Part shown: positions 31,164-40,128 of the stretch, one piece after another
Numbering within the stretch: the first letter of the stretch is position 1
How the letters are laid out: the number at the start of each line of letters is the position of its first letter
Origin: Frondihabitans sp. Leaf304
GTDB taxonomy: Bacteria; Actinomycetota; Actinomycetes; Actinomycetales; Microbacteriaceae
Direction: 5' to 3'
DNA length: 44,862 nucleotides
Assembly (NCBI RefSeq): GCF_001423105.1
Contig: NZ_LMNV01000002.1
Location: forward strand, 2,226,933 to 2,271,794
Program-made: the position numbers and the translations under genes
Notes under the pieces: model-generated
The model's database searches: none
What the model was told of the DNA's origin: nothing
What the model saw: only the letters and a program-made list of their open reading frames with translations

Positions 31164-33533
31164 GTGACGACAACCCGACTCCCCCGTGCCCACGACCGCA
31201 CCCTCGGCGGGCTCCGAGCCCTCGGCGGCTTCGCCGGGCTCAGCCTCGTGGCCGGACTCCTCTGCGCCGTGCTCGCCGTGCCCGCTCTCGTGGTCGCCTC
31301 GAACACCGTGACCACCGGCGTCGATGCGTTCGACTCGCTGCCGAGCTACCTCGAGATCACCCCGCCGGCCCAGGCGTCCAGCCTGTACGCGAAAGACGGC
31401 TCGACGAACGTCAAGATCGCCTCCTTCTATACGGAGAACCGCACCGACGTCACGGCCGGCCAGATCGCCACGGCCGTCAAGAATGCCGCCGTCGACACCG
31501 AGGATCCGCGCTTCTACGACGAGGGGGCCATCGACGTCGCCGGCACGATTCGCGGGGTGCTCGCCACGACGCTCGGCGGCAGCGTGCAGGGCGGCTCGTC
31601 GATTACGCAGCAGTACGTGAAGAACGTGCTCGTCGAGCGGTGTGCGACCGAGAACAGCGACGCCGCGAAGGCGACCAAATGCTACGAAGACGTCACGGCG
31701 GTGACGCCCGAGCGCAAACTGCGCGAGATGCGCTACGCGATCAGCGTCGAGAAGAAGTACTCCAAGTCGGAGATCCTCACCGGTTACCTCAACATCGTCG
31801 GCTTCGGCGGCAACATCTACGGCATCCAGGCGGCCGCCGAGTACTACTTCGGGGTCTCCGCATCGAGACTCACAATCGCCCAATCGGCCACTCTTGTCGC
31901 GATCATCAACAACCCGTCGAACCTCCGCATCGACCAACCGACTGATAAAGCCAACGGATCGGCCAACCATTACGCCCTGACGCAGGTGCGCCGCGACTAC
32001 GTGCTCCAGCGGATGTACGTTCACGGCAGCATCACGAAAGCGCAGCTGACCGCGGCGACGGCGAGCGTGATCACGCCGACGATTACGGCGGCGACGAACG
32101 GCTGCGCGTCGGCCGTGAAGTACGACGCCGGGTACTTCTGCGACTACGTGCTGAACGTCGTGAAGAACGACGAAGCCTTCGGGTCGACCGCCGACGCCCG
32201 GCTCGCAACGCTCAACCAGGGCGGCCTGAAGATCGAGACCACCCTCGACCTGGCCCAGCAGCGGACGGCGCAGGCGTCACTCAGCGCGGTGATGCCGGCG
32301 ACGGTGGCGGGGCTCGATGTGGGCGCCTCGAACGTGGCTGTGGAGCCGGGGTCGGGCCGGATCCTGACCATGGTTCAGAACACCGATTACACGCAGAGCG
32401 ACCAGGCGACGGCCGGGCAGACCGGCGTAAATTACAACACCGATCAGGCGTATGGAGGGTCGACCGGGTTCCAGACCGGATCGGCATTCAAGGCGTTCAC
32501 CCTCGCGGCCTGGCTCGAGGCGGGCCACTCGCTGTCGGACTACGTCACGACCGGCGAGCACGACTTCTCGTTCTCGCAGTTCACCAACAGCTGCTCGAAC
32601 ATCGGCTCGGGCACCTGGTCGGTCGCGAACGCCGAATCGGTGGGGTCGTCGATGTCGGTACTGACCGCCACGCAGGAGTCGATCAACACGGCCTACGCCG
32701 AGATGGGCACCCAGCTCGACCTCTGCAACATCATCAAGGCCGCCACCGACATGGGCGTGCACACGGCGACCACCGGCGGCACGCTCAGTTCGGTGCCGTC
32801 GTCGATCCTCGGCACCAACACGATCTCGCCGCTGACGATGGCCACCGCCTACGCCGGAATCGCCAACAACGGCGTCGTCTGCACCCCGGTCGCCATCGAC
32901 AGCATCACCGGCGCCAACGGCACGAAGATCACGGCGACTCCCACGAGCTGCACGCAGGGAATGTCGTCCGAGGTCGCCGCCGGCGTCTCCTACGCACTCC
33001 AGACGGTGCTGAAAGCAGGCGGCACGGCAGCCCTGGCGAACCCGAACGACGGCGTCGACATGCTCGCCAAGACCGGCACCAACGACAACGCCGAGCAGAA
33101 CTGGCTCGTCACCTCGACGACGAAGGTGGCCACGGCGACCTGGGTCGGCAACGTCTCCGGGTCGACGTCGTTCTACGACACGTACATCGGCTCCAACTAC
33201 GGCTACAACGTGAAGTTCTTGATCGCGAAGCCGATCCTCGCGTCGCTCGACGCCGCGTACGGCGGGGGCACGCTGACCGCGCCGCCGGCATCGGAGGTCG
33301 GGTCGAGCGCGGTGAGCGGATCCTCGTCGTCGTCCTCCTCGTCTGAGGCGACGGGCGCAGGATCCGGCACGGCCGACACCGGCACGACCGACACGGGCGG
33401 TGCGAGCGGGACCGACACCGGCGGCGCGAGCGGGACCGGCGGCGCGAGCGACGCGGGCGCCGGCACCGGAACGGGCACCGGCGGCACCGGCACGACCGAC
33501 GCCCCCACCGCCGCTCCGACGCCCTCGCCGTAG
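31164..33533 (+). CDS. Class A penicillin-binding protein (transglycosylase/transpeptidase)
   Basis: A 789-residue bifunctional peptidoglycan synthase. One transmembrane helix (~23-46) is followed by a GT51 glycosyltransferase domain (catalytic Glu E113 in EDPRFYDEGAID, then QGGSSITQQYVKN). The transpeptidase domain has the three penicillin-binding motifs S440-A-F-K443, S506-I-N508 and K636-T-G-T. The last ~90 residues are a low-complexity Gly/Ser/Thr/Ala/Asp tail. GTG at 31164 is five bases after TACGGT, so it may be leaderless. It transcribes away from the ureide operon and has no functional link with it. Confidence 0.95.
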   Translation: MTTTRLPRAHDRTLGGLRALGGFAGLSLVAGLLCAVLAVPALVVASNTVTTGVDAFDSLPSYLEITPPAQASSLYAKDGSTNVKIASFYTENRTDVTAGQIATAVKNAAVDTEDPRFYDEGAIDVAGTIRGVLATTLGGSVQGGSSITQQYVKNVLVERCATENSDAAKATKCYEDVTAVTPERKLREMRYAISVEKKYSKSEILTGYLNIVGFGGNIYGIQAAAEYYFGVSASRLTIAQSATLVAIINNPSNLRIDQPTDKANGSANHYALTQVRRDYVLQRMYVHGSITKAQLTAATASVITPTITAATNGCASAVKYDAGYFCDYVLNVVKNDEAFGSTADARLATLNQGGLKIETTLDLAQQRTAQASLSAVMPATVAGLDVGASNVAVEPGSGRILTMVQNTDYTQSDQATAGQTGVNYNTDQAYGGSTGFQTGSAFKAFTLAAWLEAGHSLSDYVTTGEHDFSFSQFTNSCSNIGSGTWSVANAESVGSSMSVLTATQESINTAYAEMGTQLDLCNIIKAATDMGVHTATTGGTLSSVPSSILGTNTISPLTMATAYAGIANNGVVCTPVAIDSITGANGTKITATPTSCTQGMSSEVAAGVSYALQTVLKAGGTAALANPNDGVDMLAKTGTNDNAEQNWLVTSTTKVATATWVGNVSGSTSFYDTYIGSNYGYNVKFLIAKPILASLDAAYGGGTLTAPPASEVGSSAVSGSSSSSSSSEATGAGSGTADTGTTDTGGASGTDTGGASGTGGASDAGAGTGTGTGGTGTTDAPTAAPTPSP

Positions 33534-33689
33534 GCCCCACTCGGGGGCGCGCACTGCTCGGCGATAGGGCGGTACATTGCAGTTCGCGCAGTTTCTGCGT
33601 GACGATTGGTCGTCTCTAGCCGACTCATCGGTAGCCACCGCACCGGCGGCCTCCCTGCACCCGTCCAGAAAGCCGAGCACACGCAGCTC

Positions 33690-34904
33690 ATGAAGATCCC
33701 CGGTTTCTCTCACTCCTCCGACGATTCGCGCGACACCCGCGCCCCGCGCGCCCCGCGCGACGCCCGCGTCTCGGCCGGCCCGGTCGTTCCGGCATTCCGG
33801 GCCGACGACACCGTGTCGAACGGCATGAAGATCGCAGGGGCGTGGGGGTGGCGGATCCTCGTCGTCGTCGCCTGCCTCGCCGTCTTCCTGTTCCTTATCG
33901 AGAAGCTCGCCGAGATCGTCGTGCCGTTCTTGATCGCGCTGCTGATCTCGGCCCTGCTGCAGCCGTTCGTCCGCCTGCTCGAGCGCCACCGCGTTCCCAA
34001 GTGGCTGTCGATCGTCGTCGCGCTGCTGCTCGCGATCGTGATCTTCGGCGGGCTCGTGCTGCTCGTCGTCCTGCAGGTGCGAGCCGGGCTCCCCGCACTC
34101 GAGAAGAAGTCGGTCGACCGGTTCGAGGTCGTCAAGCAGTTCCTCGCCGCGCCCCCGTTCAACCTCACGAGCAGCGACTACAACTCGGTGCTCGACTCGG
34201 CCACCACGGCCATCCAAGACAGCTCGAAGTCGCTCCTCTCCGGTGTCGCGGCAGTCGGACTCGGGGGTGCGCACTTCATCGCCGACGGCCTGCTGACGAT
34301 CTTCGCCACGATCTTCATGCTCATCGACGGCGACGGCGTCTGGAAGTGGGTCACCCAGCTGTTCCCGCGTCGCGCCCGCGCCGCGGTCGACGGCGCCGGC
34401 CAGTCGGGCTGGCACACGCTCACCACGTTCGTGCGCGTGCAGATCTTCGTCGCGGCGGTCGACGGACTCGGAGTCGGCCTGTTCGCGTTCTTCCTCGGGC
34501 TGCCTCTGGCCGTCCCGATCGGCGTCCTGGTGTTCCTGGCATCGTTTATCCCGGTCGTCGGCGCCATCGTCTCGGGGGCCTTCGCCGTCGTGATCGCCCT
34601 GCTGTTCATCGGCCCGCTCCAGGCGCTAATCATGCTCGGCGGCGTCATCATCGTGCACCTGCTGGAAGCGCACGTGCTCCAGCCGCTCGTCATGGGCAAC
34701 GCCGTCAAGGTGCACCCGCTCGCGGTCGTGTTCGCGGTTGCCGGCGGTTCGTATATCGCCGGGATCCCGGGCGCCCTGTTCGCCGTGCCGACGATCGCCG
34801 TGCTCAACGTGATGGTGACGTACGTCGCGCGCGGCAAGTGGAAGTCGGAGTCGCAGCGCGCGGCCGAGAAGGATGCGACGTCGGAGGTCGTACCCGAGGC
34901 GTAG
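33690..34904 (+). CDS. AI-2E family (PerM/TqsA-like) transporter
   Basis: A 404-residue membrane protein with about seven to eight transmembrane segments. Family motifs are the N-terminal FLIALLISALLQPFVRLLE, the central PLAVPIGVLVFLASFIPVVG and the C-terminal HPLAVVFAVAGGSYIAGIPGAL. Residues 1-50 form a charged, Pro/Arg-rich cytoplasmic start. The ATG at 33690 is the best start, although only a weak ribosome site is visible. Members export autoinducer-2 or act in Na+/H+ exchange; the substrate is unknown. A short GC hairpin (33535-33549) separates it from the PBP gene. Confidence 0.9.
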   Translation: MKIPGFSHSSDDSRDTRAPRAPRDARVSAGPVVPAFRADDTVSNGMKIAGAWGWRILVVVACLAVFLFLIEKLAEIVVPFLIALLISALLQPFVRLLERHRVPKWLSIVVALLLAIVIFGGLVLLVVLQVRAGLPALEKKSVDRFEVVKQFLAAPPFNLTSSDYNSVLDSATTAIQDSSKSLLSGVAAVGLGGAHFIADGLLTIFATIFMLIDGDGVWKWVTQLFPRRARAAVDGAGQSGWHTLTTFVRVQIFVAAVDGLGVGLFAFFLGLPLAVPIGVLVFLASFIPVVGAIVSGAFAVVIALLFIGPLQALIMLGGVIIVHLLEAHVLQPLVMGNAVKVHPLAVVFAVAGGSYIAGIPGALFAVPTIAVLNVMVTYVARGKWKSESQRAAEKDATSEVVPEA

Positions 34905-34941
34905 CGCTCGGCTGCTGCCGCTGGCGGTCTTTGTCTCTGCC

Positions 34942-35019
34942 AATTTGAGAGCGATCCTGGCTCTGGGTCACACCCGTGACTGCCGTACGGGGGTGCCTCA
35001 GCCGGATCGCTCTCAAATT
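34942..35019. repeat. Family C inverted-repeat element, copy 3
   Basis: AATTTGAGAGCGATCC (34942-34957) and its exact reverse complement (35004-35019) make 16-bp perfect arms; total 78 bp, as in copy 2. Convergent position between the AI-2E permease and DUF1992 genes. Confidence 0.92.
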
Positions 35020-35035
35020 TTCCAGGCGAACAAGC

Positions 35036-35836
35036 TCAGGATCCGGCGACCCCGCCCCCGAGCCCCCGCTCCTGGGCGCGCTGAGCCCGAGCGGCTCGGC
35101 GTCGGGCTCGCCATGTCGTCTGCTGGGCGGCTTCTTCGGCCTCGGCCAGCGCCGCTGACTCTGCCGCTGCCGCGCGCCGCGCCTCCCTCCGCGCCTGCCA
35201 CCGCCCCACCTCGGCGTCGGCATCGCGCAATGGCGTCACCACGGGTGGCCCGCCGGCGAGCTGCCGCCGAGCCTCCACGATTCGCGAGTTGAAGTCGGCG
35301 AGGGTCGCACGCACCGACGCCTCAGTCGCCATCGAGTCGAGGAGGTCGTCGAGCTGCGCGTTCTCGGTACGGAGCGACAGCGCCGGAGGAGCCACCCCCG
35401 AAAGACCCTCGCGTTCGATCTTGGCTTTGATCCACCAATCGGGATCGTGGCCGCCGGTGAGCCCGGGGAGGGGTTTGCCGGCGAGCGGCGAATTGTCGAA
35501 CTCGCCGGCGTCGATCGCGCGATCGAGGGCGGTCTTGGCGATGGCCCGCAGTTCGGCGGCGGTTGGGGCGCGTTTCGGGTCGGTGCGGGGTGCGGCGGTG
35601 GCGCCTGCGGCGGAGAGGTCAGCGCCCGCAGCGCCAGCCTCAGCGGCCCGCGCATCGGACTCGGCGCGCTCGAGGCGGTAGCGGACCGCGGCGAGGGACG
35701 GATCGCGGCGGGCTGTGTCGCGCACACGCTCGACCTGCGAGGACGGCGCGGCAGCGGGTGAGCGACCCGAAGCGCGAGGGGCGGCGGGCCCTGCGGCGGG
35801 TGGTCTCGGATCCTGCGGTTCGTGTTGCTCGGCCAT
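35036..35836 (-). CDS. DUF1992 (DnaJ-C28-like) domain protein
   Basis: A 266-residue cytosolic protein. The conserved DUF1992 segment is at residues ~105-170 (LDRAIDAGEFDNSPLAGKPLPG, DPDWWIKAKIEREG). It is flanked by an Ala/Pro-rich start and a long Arg/Ala-rich C-terminal helix likely to be coiled coil. The ATG at 35836 is seven bases after TAGCGT on this strand. The frame stays open further upstream through a family B repeat, which is not real coding sequence. Biochemical role is not known for the family. Confidence 0.85.
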   Translation of the reverse strand: MAEQHEPQDPRPPAAGPAAPRASGRSPAAAPSSQVERVRDTARRDPSLAAVRYRLERAESDARAAEAGAAGADLSAAGATAAPRTDPKRAPTAAELRAIAKTALDRAIDAGEFDNSPLAGKPLPGLTGGHDPDWWIKAKIEREGLSGVAPPALSLRTENAQLDDLLDSMATEASVRATLADFNSRIVEARRQLAGGPPVVTPLRDADAEVGRWQARREARRAAAAESAALAEAEEAAQQTTWRARRRAARAQRAQERGLGGGVAGS

Positions 35837-35860
35837 CACCGCCACGCTACGCCGCACCCG

Positions 35861-35947
35861 TGCAAATTCGAAGGAGATTCGGCGGCCTGACCCCCGCCGA
35901 TCGCACTGTCTGCGTTGCGGCGGGGGCGTTTCTCCTTCGAATTTGCA
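35861..35947. repeat. Family B inverted-repeat element, copy 2
   Basis: The 17-base arm TGCAAATTCGAAGGAGA (35861-35877) and its exact complement (35931-35947) are identical to copy 1 at 11805-11891. Total 87 bp and core 53 bases, again identical in length, but the core sequence is unrelated apart from the last few bases. It lies between the end of the methyltransferase gene and the start of the DUF1992 gene, both on the minus strand. Confidence 0.92.
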
Positions 35948-35951
35948 GGCG

Positions 35952-36479
35952 CTATGCGAAGAGGGAGGGCTGCACCGCAGGCATCGGCCGCCCGGCGACC
36001 CCGGCCTCGACACCCAGGAGGTGCACCTTGCGCTCGACGCCGCCGCCGAAGCCCGTCATCGCGCCATTCGCCCCGATGACGCGATGGCACGGCACGATGA
36101 TCGACAGCGGATTGCGCCCGTTGGCGAGCCCCACGGCACGCACGGCCTTCGGGTTGCCGAGCGCCACGGCGATCTCGCCGTACGTGCGGGTCTCGCCGTA
36201 CGGAATGAGCGCGAGCTGCTGCCACACGGCCCGCTGGAAGTCGGTGCCGACCGGGTCGAGCGCGATGTCGAAGGTGCGCCGCGACCCGGCGAAATACGCT
36301 GCGAGTTGGTCGGCGGCGACGGCGAAGACCCCGGTCGATGGGTCGACCCGATCGCCGAAGGTCTCGCGGCCGGGGGCATGCCGGTGGTCGACCATGTACA
36401 GCGCTCGTAGGGCCGTCGAGTCGGCGTCGGCGACGAGGGTGAGTTCGCCGATGGGGGAGTCGATGGTTGTGAAAGTCAT
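35952..36479 (-). CDS. ogt: Methylated-DNA-[protein]-cysteine S-methyltransferase
   Basis: A 175-residue DNA repair protein that transfers O6-alkyl groups from guanine to its own Cys in PCHRVIG. The DNA-binding helix-turn-helix (YGETRTYGEIAVALGNPKAVRAVGLANGRNPL, residues ~100-131) and N-terminal ribonuclease-like fold are complete, and length matches Ogt. The ATG overlaps the stop of the Ada-AlkA gene (ATGA), so both repair functions are made from one transcript. Confidence 0.95.
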   Translation of the reverse strand: MTFTTIDSPIGELTLVADADSTALRALYMVDHRHAPGRETFGDRVDPSTGVFAVAADQLAAYFAGSRRTFDIALDPVGTDFQRAVWQQLALIPYGETRTYGEIAVALGNPKAVRAVGLANGRNPLSIIVPCHRVIGANGAMTGFGGGVERKVHLLGVEAGVAGRPMPAVQPSLFA

Positions 36480-38002
36480 GCGGGAGGCCCTTCGAGAGGA
36501 GGCAGAACGACGTCGTGGTCGGGAATCGTGTTGACGGCGTGCGGGCTGAGGGCCCAGAGGTATTGGACGGCGTAGGCGCGCCACGGCGACCAGGCGCGCG
36601 ACGCTGCTTCGAGACCGCGCTTGTCGGTGGGCAGACCAAGGGTGGCGGCGATCTTGACGACACCGAGGTCGCCGACGAGGAAGGCGTCGGGGTCGCCCAG
36701 GGCGCGCATCGCGATTGTCTCGATGGTCCACGGCCCCATGCCGGGCAGCGCATCGAGGTGTCGGCGGGCCTCGGCCCAGTCGGAACCGGCACCGAGATCG
36801 ACAACCCCCGAGGCAAGCACCCCGGCGACGCCCAGCAGGGTTCGGCGACGGGAACCGGGCACACGAAGGGCCGCGTCGAGCTCCCCCGATGACGCGCCGG
36901 CCACGGCCTCCGCCGTCGGGAACAGGTGGGTCAGGCCGCCGTCGGGGTCGTCGATCCGTTCGCCGAACGCCTGAACGAGTCGCGCCGCATGAGTGCGGGC
37001 GGCGGCCGTCGAGACCTGCTGCCCGAGCACGGCCCGGAGCGCGAACGCCTCGGGGTCGGAAACCCGCGGAACACGCCGCCCGGGTGCCGCCTCGACGGCA
37101 GTGCGAAGATGCGGATCGGCCCGGAGGTGGTTGACGATGGCCACCGGGTCGGCGTCGAGATCGAGCAGACGACGCACCCGACTCACGGCCGCCGAGACAT
37201 CGCGGACGTCACTGAGCCGCAAGGTGACCGGAAAAGCAGAGCCGATCGGGCGGCGCACCGAGACGATGCCCCAGCCCCGAGGCAGCCGCAGGGTCGTCCG
37301 GTAGGCCCCGTCGCGGAACTCTTCGACACCGGGCACGCCCGTCGCAATGAGATGCCCGAGCAGGTTCGACGGGTCGAGGGGCTCCCGGAACGCCAACCGA
37401 AGGTGGATGACGGTGCCGTCGGGTGATGGCCGAGCGTCGGTTCCGGCCGCCGATCTCAGCGCGCTGGGAGTCGTCGCGTAGGTCGCGCGGAGCACGTCGT
37501 TGAAGGTGCGCACCGACGAGAACCCGGCGGCGAATGCGATATCGGACATCGGCAGATCGGTCGACTCGATCAGGATCCGTGCCGACTGCGCGCGTTGTGC
37601 CTGCGCGAGAGCGAGGGGCCCGGCGCCGAGCTCGTCTTTCAGAAGCCTCTCGACCTGGCGGACGCTGTAGCCGAGGCCCTCGGCGAGACGTGGCACACCC
37701 TCTCGGTCGACGACGCCGTCGGCGATGAGCCGCATCGCCCGCGCCACCGTGTCGGAGCGGACGTTCCACTCGGGAGAGCCGGGCACGGCATCGGGCCGAC
37801 ACCGCTTGCAGGCACGGAAGCCCGCCGCCTGGGCCGACGCCGATGACGCGTGGAAAACCATGTTGGCGTCTTTCGGAGTGCGTGCCGGGCAACTCGGCCG
37901 GCAGTAGATGCCGGTAGAGAGGACAGCCGTGTAGAAGAAGCCGTCGAAGCGCGCGTCGCGGCTTCGGACCGCGCCGCGGCAGACCGTGTCGTCGAGGTGC
38001 AT
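36476..38002 (-). CDS. Ada regulatory domain fused to AlkA 3-methyladenine DNA glycosylase
   Basis: A 508-residue fusion. Residues 1-~80 are the Ada methyl-phosphotriester domain with Zn cysteines C34, C38, C65 and C68; ~85-190 an AraC-type DNA-binding domain (MSDIAFAAGFSSVRTFNDVLR); ~200-300 the AlkA N-terminal domain; ~310-500 the HhH-GPD glycosylase with LPGMGPWTIETIAMRALGDPDAF and the catalytic Asp nearby. It senses methyl damage, activates the adaptive response and excises alkylated bases. The methyltransferase part of Escherichia coli Ada is provided by the overlapping next gene. The ATG at 38002 is chosen because the Ada domain begins there. Confidence 0.93.
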   Translation of the reverse strand: MHLDDTVCRGAVRSRDARFDGFFYTAVLSTGIYCRPSCPARTPKDANMVFHASSASAQAAGFRACKRCRPDAVPGSPEWNVRSDTVARAMRLIADGVVDREGVPRLAEGLGYSVRQVERLLKDELGAGPLALAQAQRAQSARILIESTDLPMSDIAFAAGFSSVRTFNDVLRATYATTPSALRSAAGTDARPSPDGTVIHLRLAFREPLDPSNLLGHLIATGVPGVEEFRDGAYRTTLRLPRGWGIVSVRRPIGSAFPVTLRLSDVRDVSAAVSRVRRLLDLDADPVAIVNHLRADPHLRTAVEAAPGRRVPRVSDPEAFALRAVLGQQVSTAAARTHAARLVQAFGERIDDPDGGLTHLFPTAEAVAGASSGELDAALRVPGSRRRTLLGVAGVLASGVVDLGAGSDWAEARRHLDALPGMGPWTIETIAMRALGDPDAFLVGDLGVVKIAATLGLPTDKRGLEAASRAWSPWRAYAVQYLWALSPHAVNTIPDHDVVLPPLEGPPA

Positions 38003-38180
38003 GGCTCCATCCTCACACCGGCCCCTGACACCCGCTAGCGGTTTTCCGACACGGCAGTGACGCCCCCACGCCTCCCCTATCCGCCGCACCGCGCATCCCG
38101 GACTCCCCCACGCGCCGCGGCACGTCTCCGAGTCCGCAACGCGTCTCGCGGCGACCGCGCCCCCAACACCGCCGCTCTGC

Positions 38181-38186
38181 CACAAT
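38181..38186 (+). promoter_or_regulatory. -10 box of glutamine amidotransferase gene (leaderless)
   Basis: CACAAT is followed by exactly six bases and the GTG at 38193. The same CACAAT plus six-base arrangement precedes the gene at 41782. Confidence 0.5.
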
Positions 38187-38192
38187 CGTCGC

Positions 38193-38918
38193 GTGAACGA
38201 GCAAAGCCAGCGCCCCCGCCTCCTCCTCGTCGACGTCAGCGACCGCGAGCGCGCCGACCCCGCCTACGGCGCCGAGCTGCGCACACTGAGCGAAAGCATC
38301 GCGGCGGCGGCCGTCCGCACGGGGTTCGCGGTGCGGCGCGTCGTCTCGGACGACGCCGACCTCGAGACCGAACTCGCCACCTCGGATGCCGTGCTTCTTA
38401 CGGGTGGTGAGGATGTGGATCCTGCGCTCTATGGCGGCGCAGCCGACTACCCCGGGCGAGAAGAGATCTTCGGCGACGCCGACCGAGCCCAGACGGCACT
38501 CGTGCGGGCCGCGGTCGCGTCGGGCACACCGCTGATCGGCATCTGCCGCGGCATGCAGGTGATCAACGTGGCGCTCGGCGGCGATCTCGTGCAGCACCTC
38601 CACGACGGCGGGCACGTCGCGGCCGGTCCGGCAGGATCCGACATGCTCCGGCACGAGGTCACAGTCGACCGCGACTCCCGGCTCGCCGCGATCGTCGGCG
38701 AGACCGCGTTCACCGTGCAGTCGTCGCACCACCAGGCCGTCGACCGGCCGGGCTCGGGCTTGCGAGTCGTGGCCCGGGCGGACGACGGCACCGTTGAGGC
38801 GATCGAGCACGAGTCGGCGCCGATGTGGGCGGTGCAATGGCACCCCGAAGACCGAGGATCCGACGGAACCGTGCTCGACGACCTGCTCGCGGCGGCTCGC
38901 GACGCGGTTTCCGGCTAG
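38193..38918 (+). CDS. Class I glutamine amidotransferase-like hydrolase (PuuD family)
   Basis: A 241-residue peptidase C26 protein. It has the oxyanion strand LLTGGEDVDPALYG, the nucleophile Cys in IGICRGMQVINVALGG, and the His-Glu pair in AVQWHPED. Family members hydrolyse gamma-glutamyl-GABA in putrescine catabolism or related gamma-glutamyl amides. No putrescine genes are near, so the substrate is open. It transcribes away from the repair operon. Confidence 0.9.
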   Translation: MNEQSQRPRLLLVDVSDRERADPAYGAELRTLSESIAAAAVRTGFAVRRVVSDDADLETELATSDAVLLTGGEDVDPALYGGAADYPGREEIFGDADRAQTALVRAAVASGTPLIGICRGMQVINVALGGDLVQHLHDGGHVAAGPAGSDMLRHEVTVDRDSRLAAIVGETAFTVQSSHHQAVDRPGSGLRVVARADDGTVEAIEHESAPMWAVQWHPEDRGSDGTVLDDLLAAARDAVSG

Positions 38919-38943
38919 GCCGCTCCGGCCATGCCGAGGGCAG

Positions 38944-39648
38944 CTAGAGCGTCGTCGACTCGCCGACCGCCAGCAGCGTCATCGGCACTCCCGTGAGGCC
39001 GTCGGCGCCGAGGAACTGGGCCGTCGATCCCTTGCCCGCATCGCTCAGCATCAGGTCGTGGATCTGGATCGTCGACGTCGGAGCCACGGCACGCACGTAG
39101 TCGACGGCCTTCTCGGTGTTGATCCAGGGTCCGCTGACCGGCATGAGCAGCGTCTCGACAGGCACGCCCGGCTCGAGGTACGCATCGCCCGGGTGGAAGA
39201 CGGCGCCGTCGATCAGGTAGCCGACGTTCTGCACGAGCGGGATGTCGCGGTGGATCACGGCGTGGTCGTCGCCGAAGACCGCGACGTCGAACCCGGCGGC
39301 AGTGAAGGTGTCGCCAGCCGAGACGGTGACGATCGTGCCGACCGACTCGGCGCCAGCAGCGTCGCCGGCGGAAGGCTGGGCCGACGAGAGCGCCTTCGAC
39401 AGGGCCGAGGTGACCGACGCCGGCGCGTAGACCGTCAGCTCGGGTCGGGCTCCGAGAGCAGCGGCGAGCACCTCCGCGTCGAAGTGGTCGGCGTGGTCGT
39501 GCGTGACGAGCACGGCCTCGGCGGACGCCACGAGCTCGGCCGAGTTCGGCGTGTAGCTGCCCGGATCGACGACCAGCGAGTTCTCGCCCTTGGTGAAGAC
39601 GATCGTTGCGTGGGTGTATTTGGTGAGGACCGTTCCGGTGAGTTCCAT
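38944..39648 (-). CDS. Metallo-beta-lactamase-fold hydrolase
   Basis: A 234-residue MBL-fold protein of the UlaG-like/L-ascorbate lactonase-like group, with the metal motif THDHADHFD (residues ~49-57), an early HATI His and later GDDHAVIH, FHPGDAY and MPVSGPW segments. The substrate is unknown. The ATG at 39648 is six bases after a TATAGT -10 box that lies in the palindrome shared with the divergent MarR gene, so it should be repressed by that regulator. Confidence 0.88.
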   Translation of the reverse strand: MELTGTVLTKYTHATIVFTKGENSLVVDPGSYTPNSAELVASAEAVLVTHDHADHFDAEVLAAALGARPELTVYAPASVTSALSKALSSAQPSAGDAAGAESVGTIVTVSAGDTFTAAGFDVAVFGDDHAVIHRDIPLVQNVGYLIDGAVFHPGDAYLEPGVPVETLLMPVSGPWINTEKAVDYVRAVAPTSTIQIHDLMLSDAGKGSTAQFLGADGLTGVPMTLLAVGESTTL

Positions 39649-39651
39649 CCC

Positions 39652-39680
39652 GCAACTATACAGCCAAACTGTATAGTTGC
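39652..39680. promoter_or_regulatory. Palindromic MarR operator overlapping both divergent -10 boxes
   Basis: GCAACTATACAG (39652-39663) and CTGTATAGTTGC (39669-39680) are exact reverse complements with a 5-base spacer. Each arm contains TATAGT reading outward, and each TATAGT is followed by six bases and then an ATG (39684 on +, 39648 on -). One bound MarR dimer would block both promoters. Confidence 0.85.
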
Positions 39681-39683
39681 TGC

Positions 39684-40124
39684 ATGAGCACCGACCCCTT
39701 CGACCTCGACTCCGCCGACGAACTCCGCCGCTCGGTCGGAGTACTGGTCAGAGCCGTCCGCGACCGAACCGCTCACGAGAGCGACGGGCAGATCGAGACG
39801 CTCGGCTTTCTGATGCGCGACGGCGCCCAGAGTATCGCGGCGCTGGCTCGCCTCCGCCGCATTCGACACCAGAGCGCCAGCGCCGTCGTCGCCGAACTCG
39901 AGCGGGCCGGGCTCGTCGCCCGAGCCTCCGACCCTGACGACGCCCGCGGCGTGCTCATCACGCTGACGACCGCAGGATCCGACGTGGTCACCGAATCACG
40001 CCGCCTCCGCGCGGGCGTCGTGCTCGAGGCCGCTCGCGAGTCACTGTCGATCGACGAGCGTGCCCTGCTCGCCCGCGTGCCCGCGTTGCTCGACGCGCTC
40101 TCGGACGCGATGGCCGACCGCTGA
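39684..40124 (+). CDS. MarR-family transcriptional regulator
   Basis: A 146-residue winged-helix regulator with the MarR DNA-binding region (SIAALARLRRIRHQSASAVVAELERAGLV, residues ~51-79) and the wing (DPDDARGVLITLTTAG). The start is leaderless, six bases after TATAGT in the palindrome it presumably binds. It likely controls itself and the MBL-fold gene, and perhaps the FUSC-type efflux gene at 40600, whose promoter contains related half sites. Confidence 0.92.
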   Translation: MSTDPFDLDSADELRRSVGVLVRAVRDRTAHESDGQIETLGFLMRDGAQSIAALARLRRIRHQSASAVVAELERAGLVARASDPDDARGVLITLTTAGSDVVTESRRLRAGVVLEAARESLSIDERALLARVPALLDALSDAMADR

Positions 40125-40128
40125 TCAG

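Noticed and set aside
33310-33530. Gly/Ser/Thr/Ala/Asp low-complexity tail of the PBP as a separate repeat or adhesin domain.
   Set aside because: Disordered C-terminal tails of this type are common in actinobacterial class A PBPs; it is in frame and uninterrupted.
32277-34415. A 712-codon minus-strand open frame across the PBP and AI-2E genes.
   Set aside because: It crosses two well-supported + strand genes, is extremely Arg/Gly/Asp-rich and shows no motifs; shadow frame.
35861-35947. Reading the family B hairpin as a Rho-independent terminator.
   Set aside because: The same element at 11805 lies between divergent genes, and neither copy is followed by a U-run on the relevant strand.
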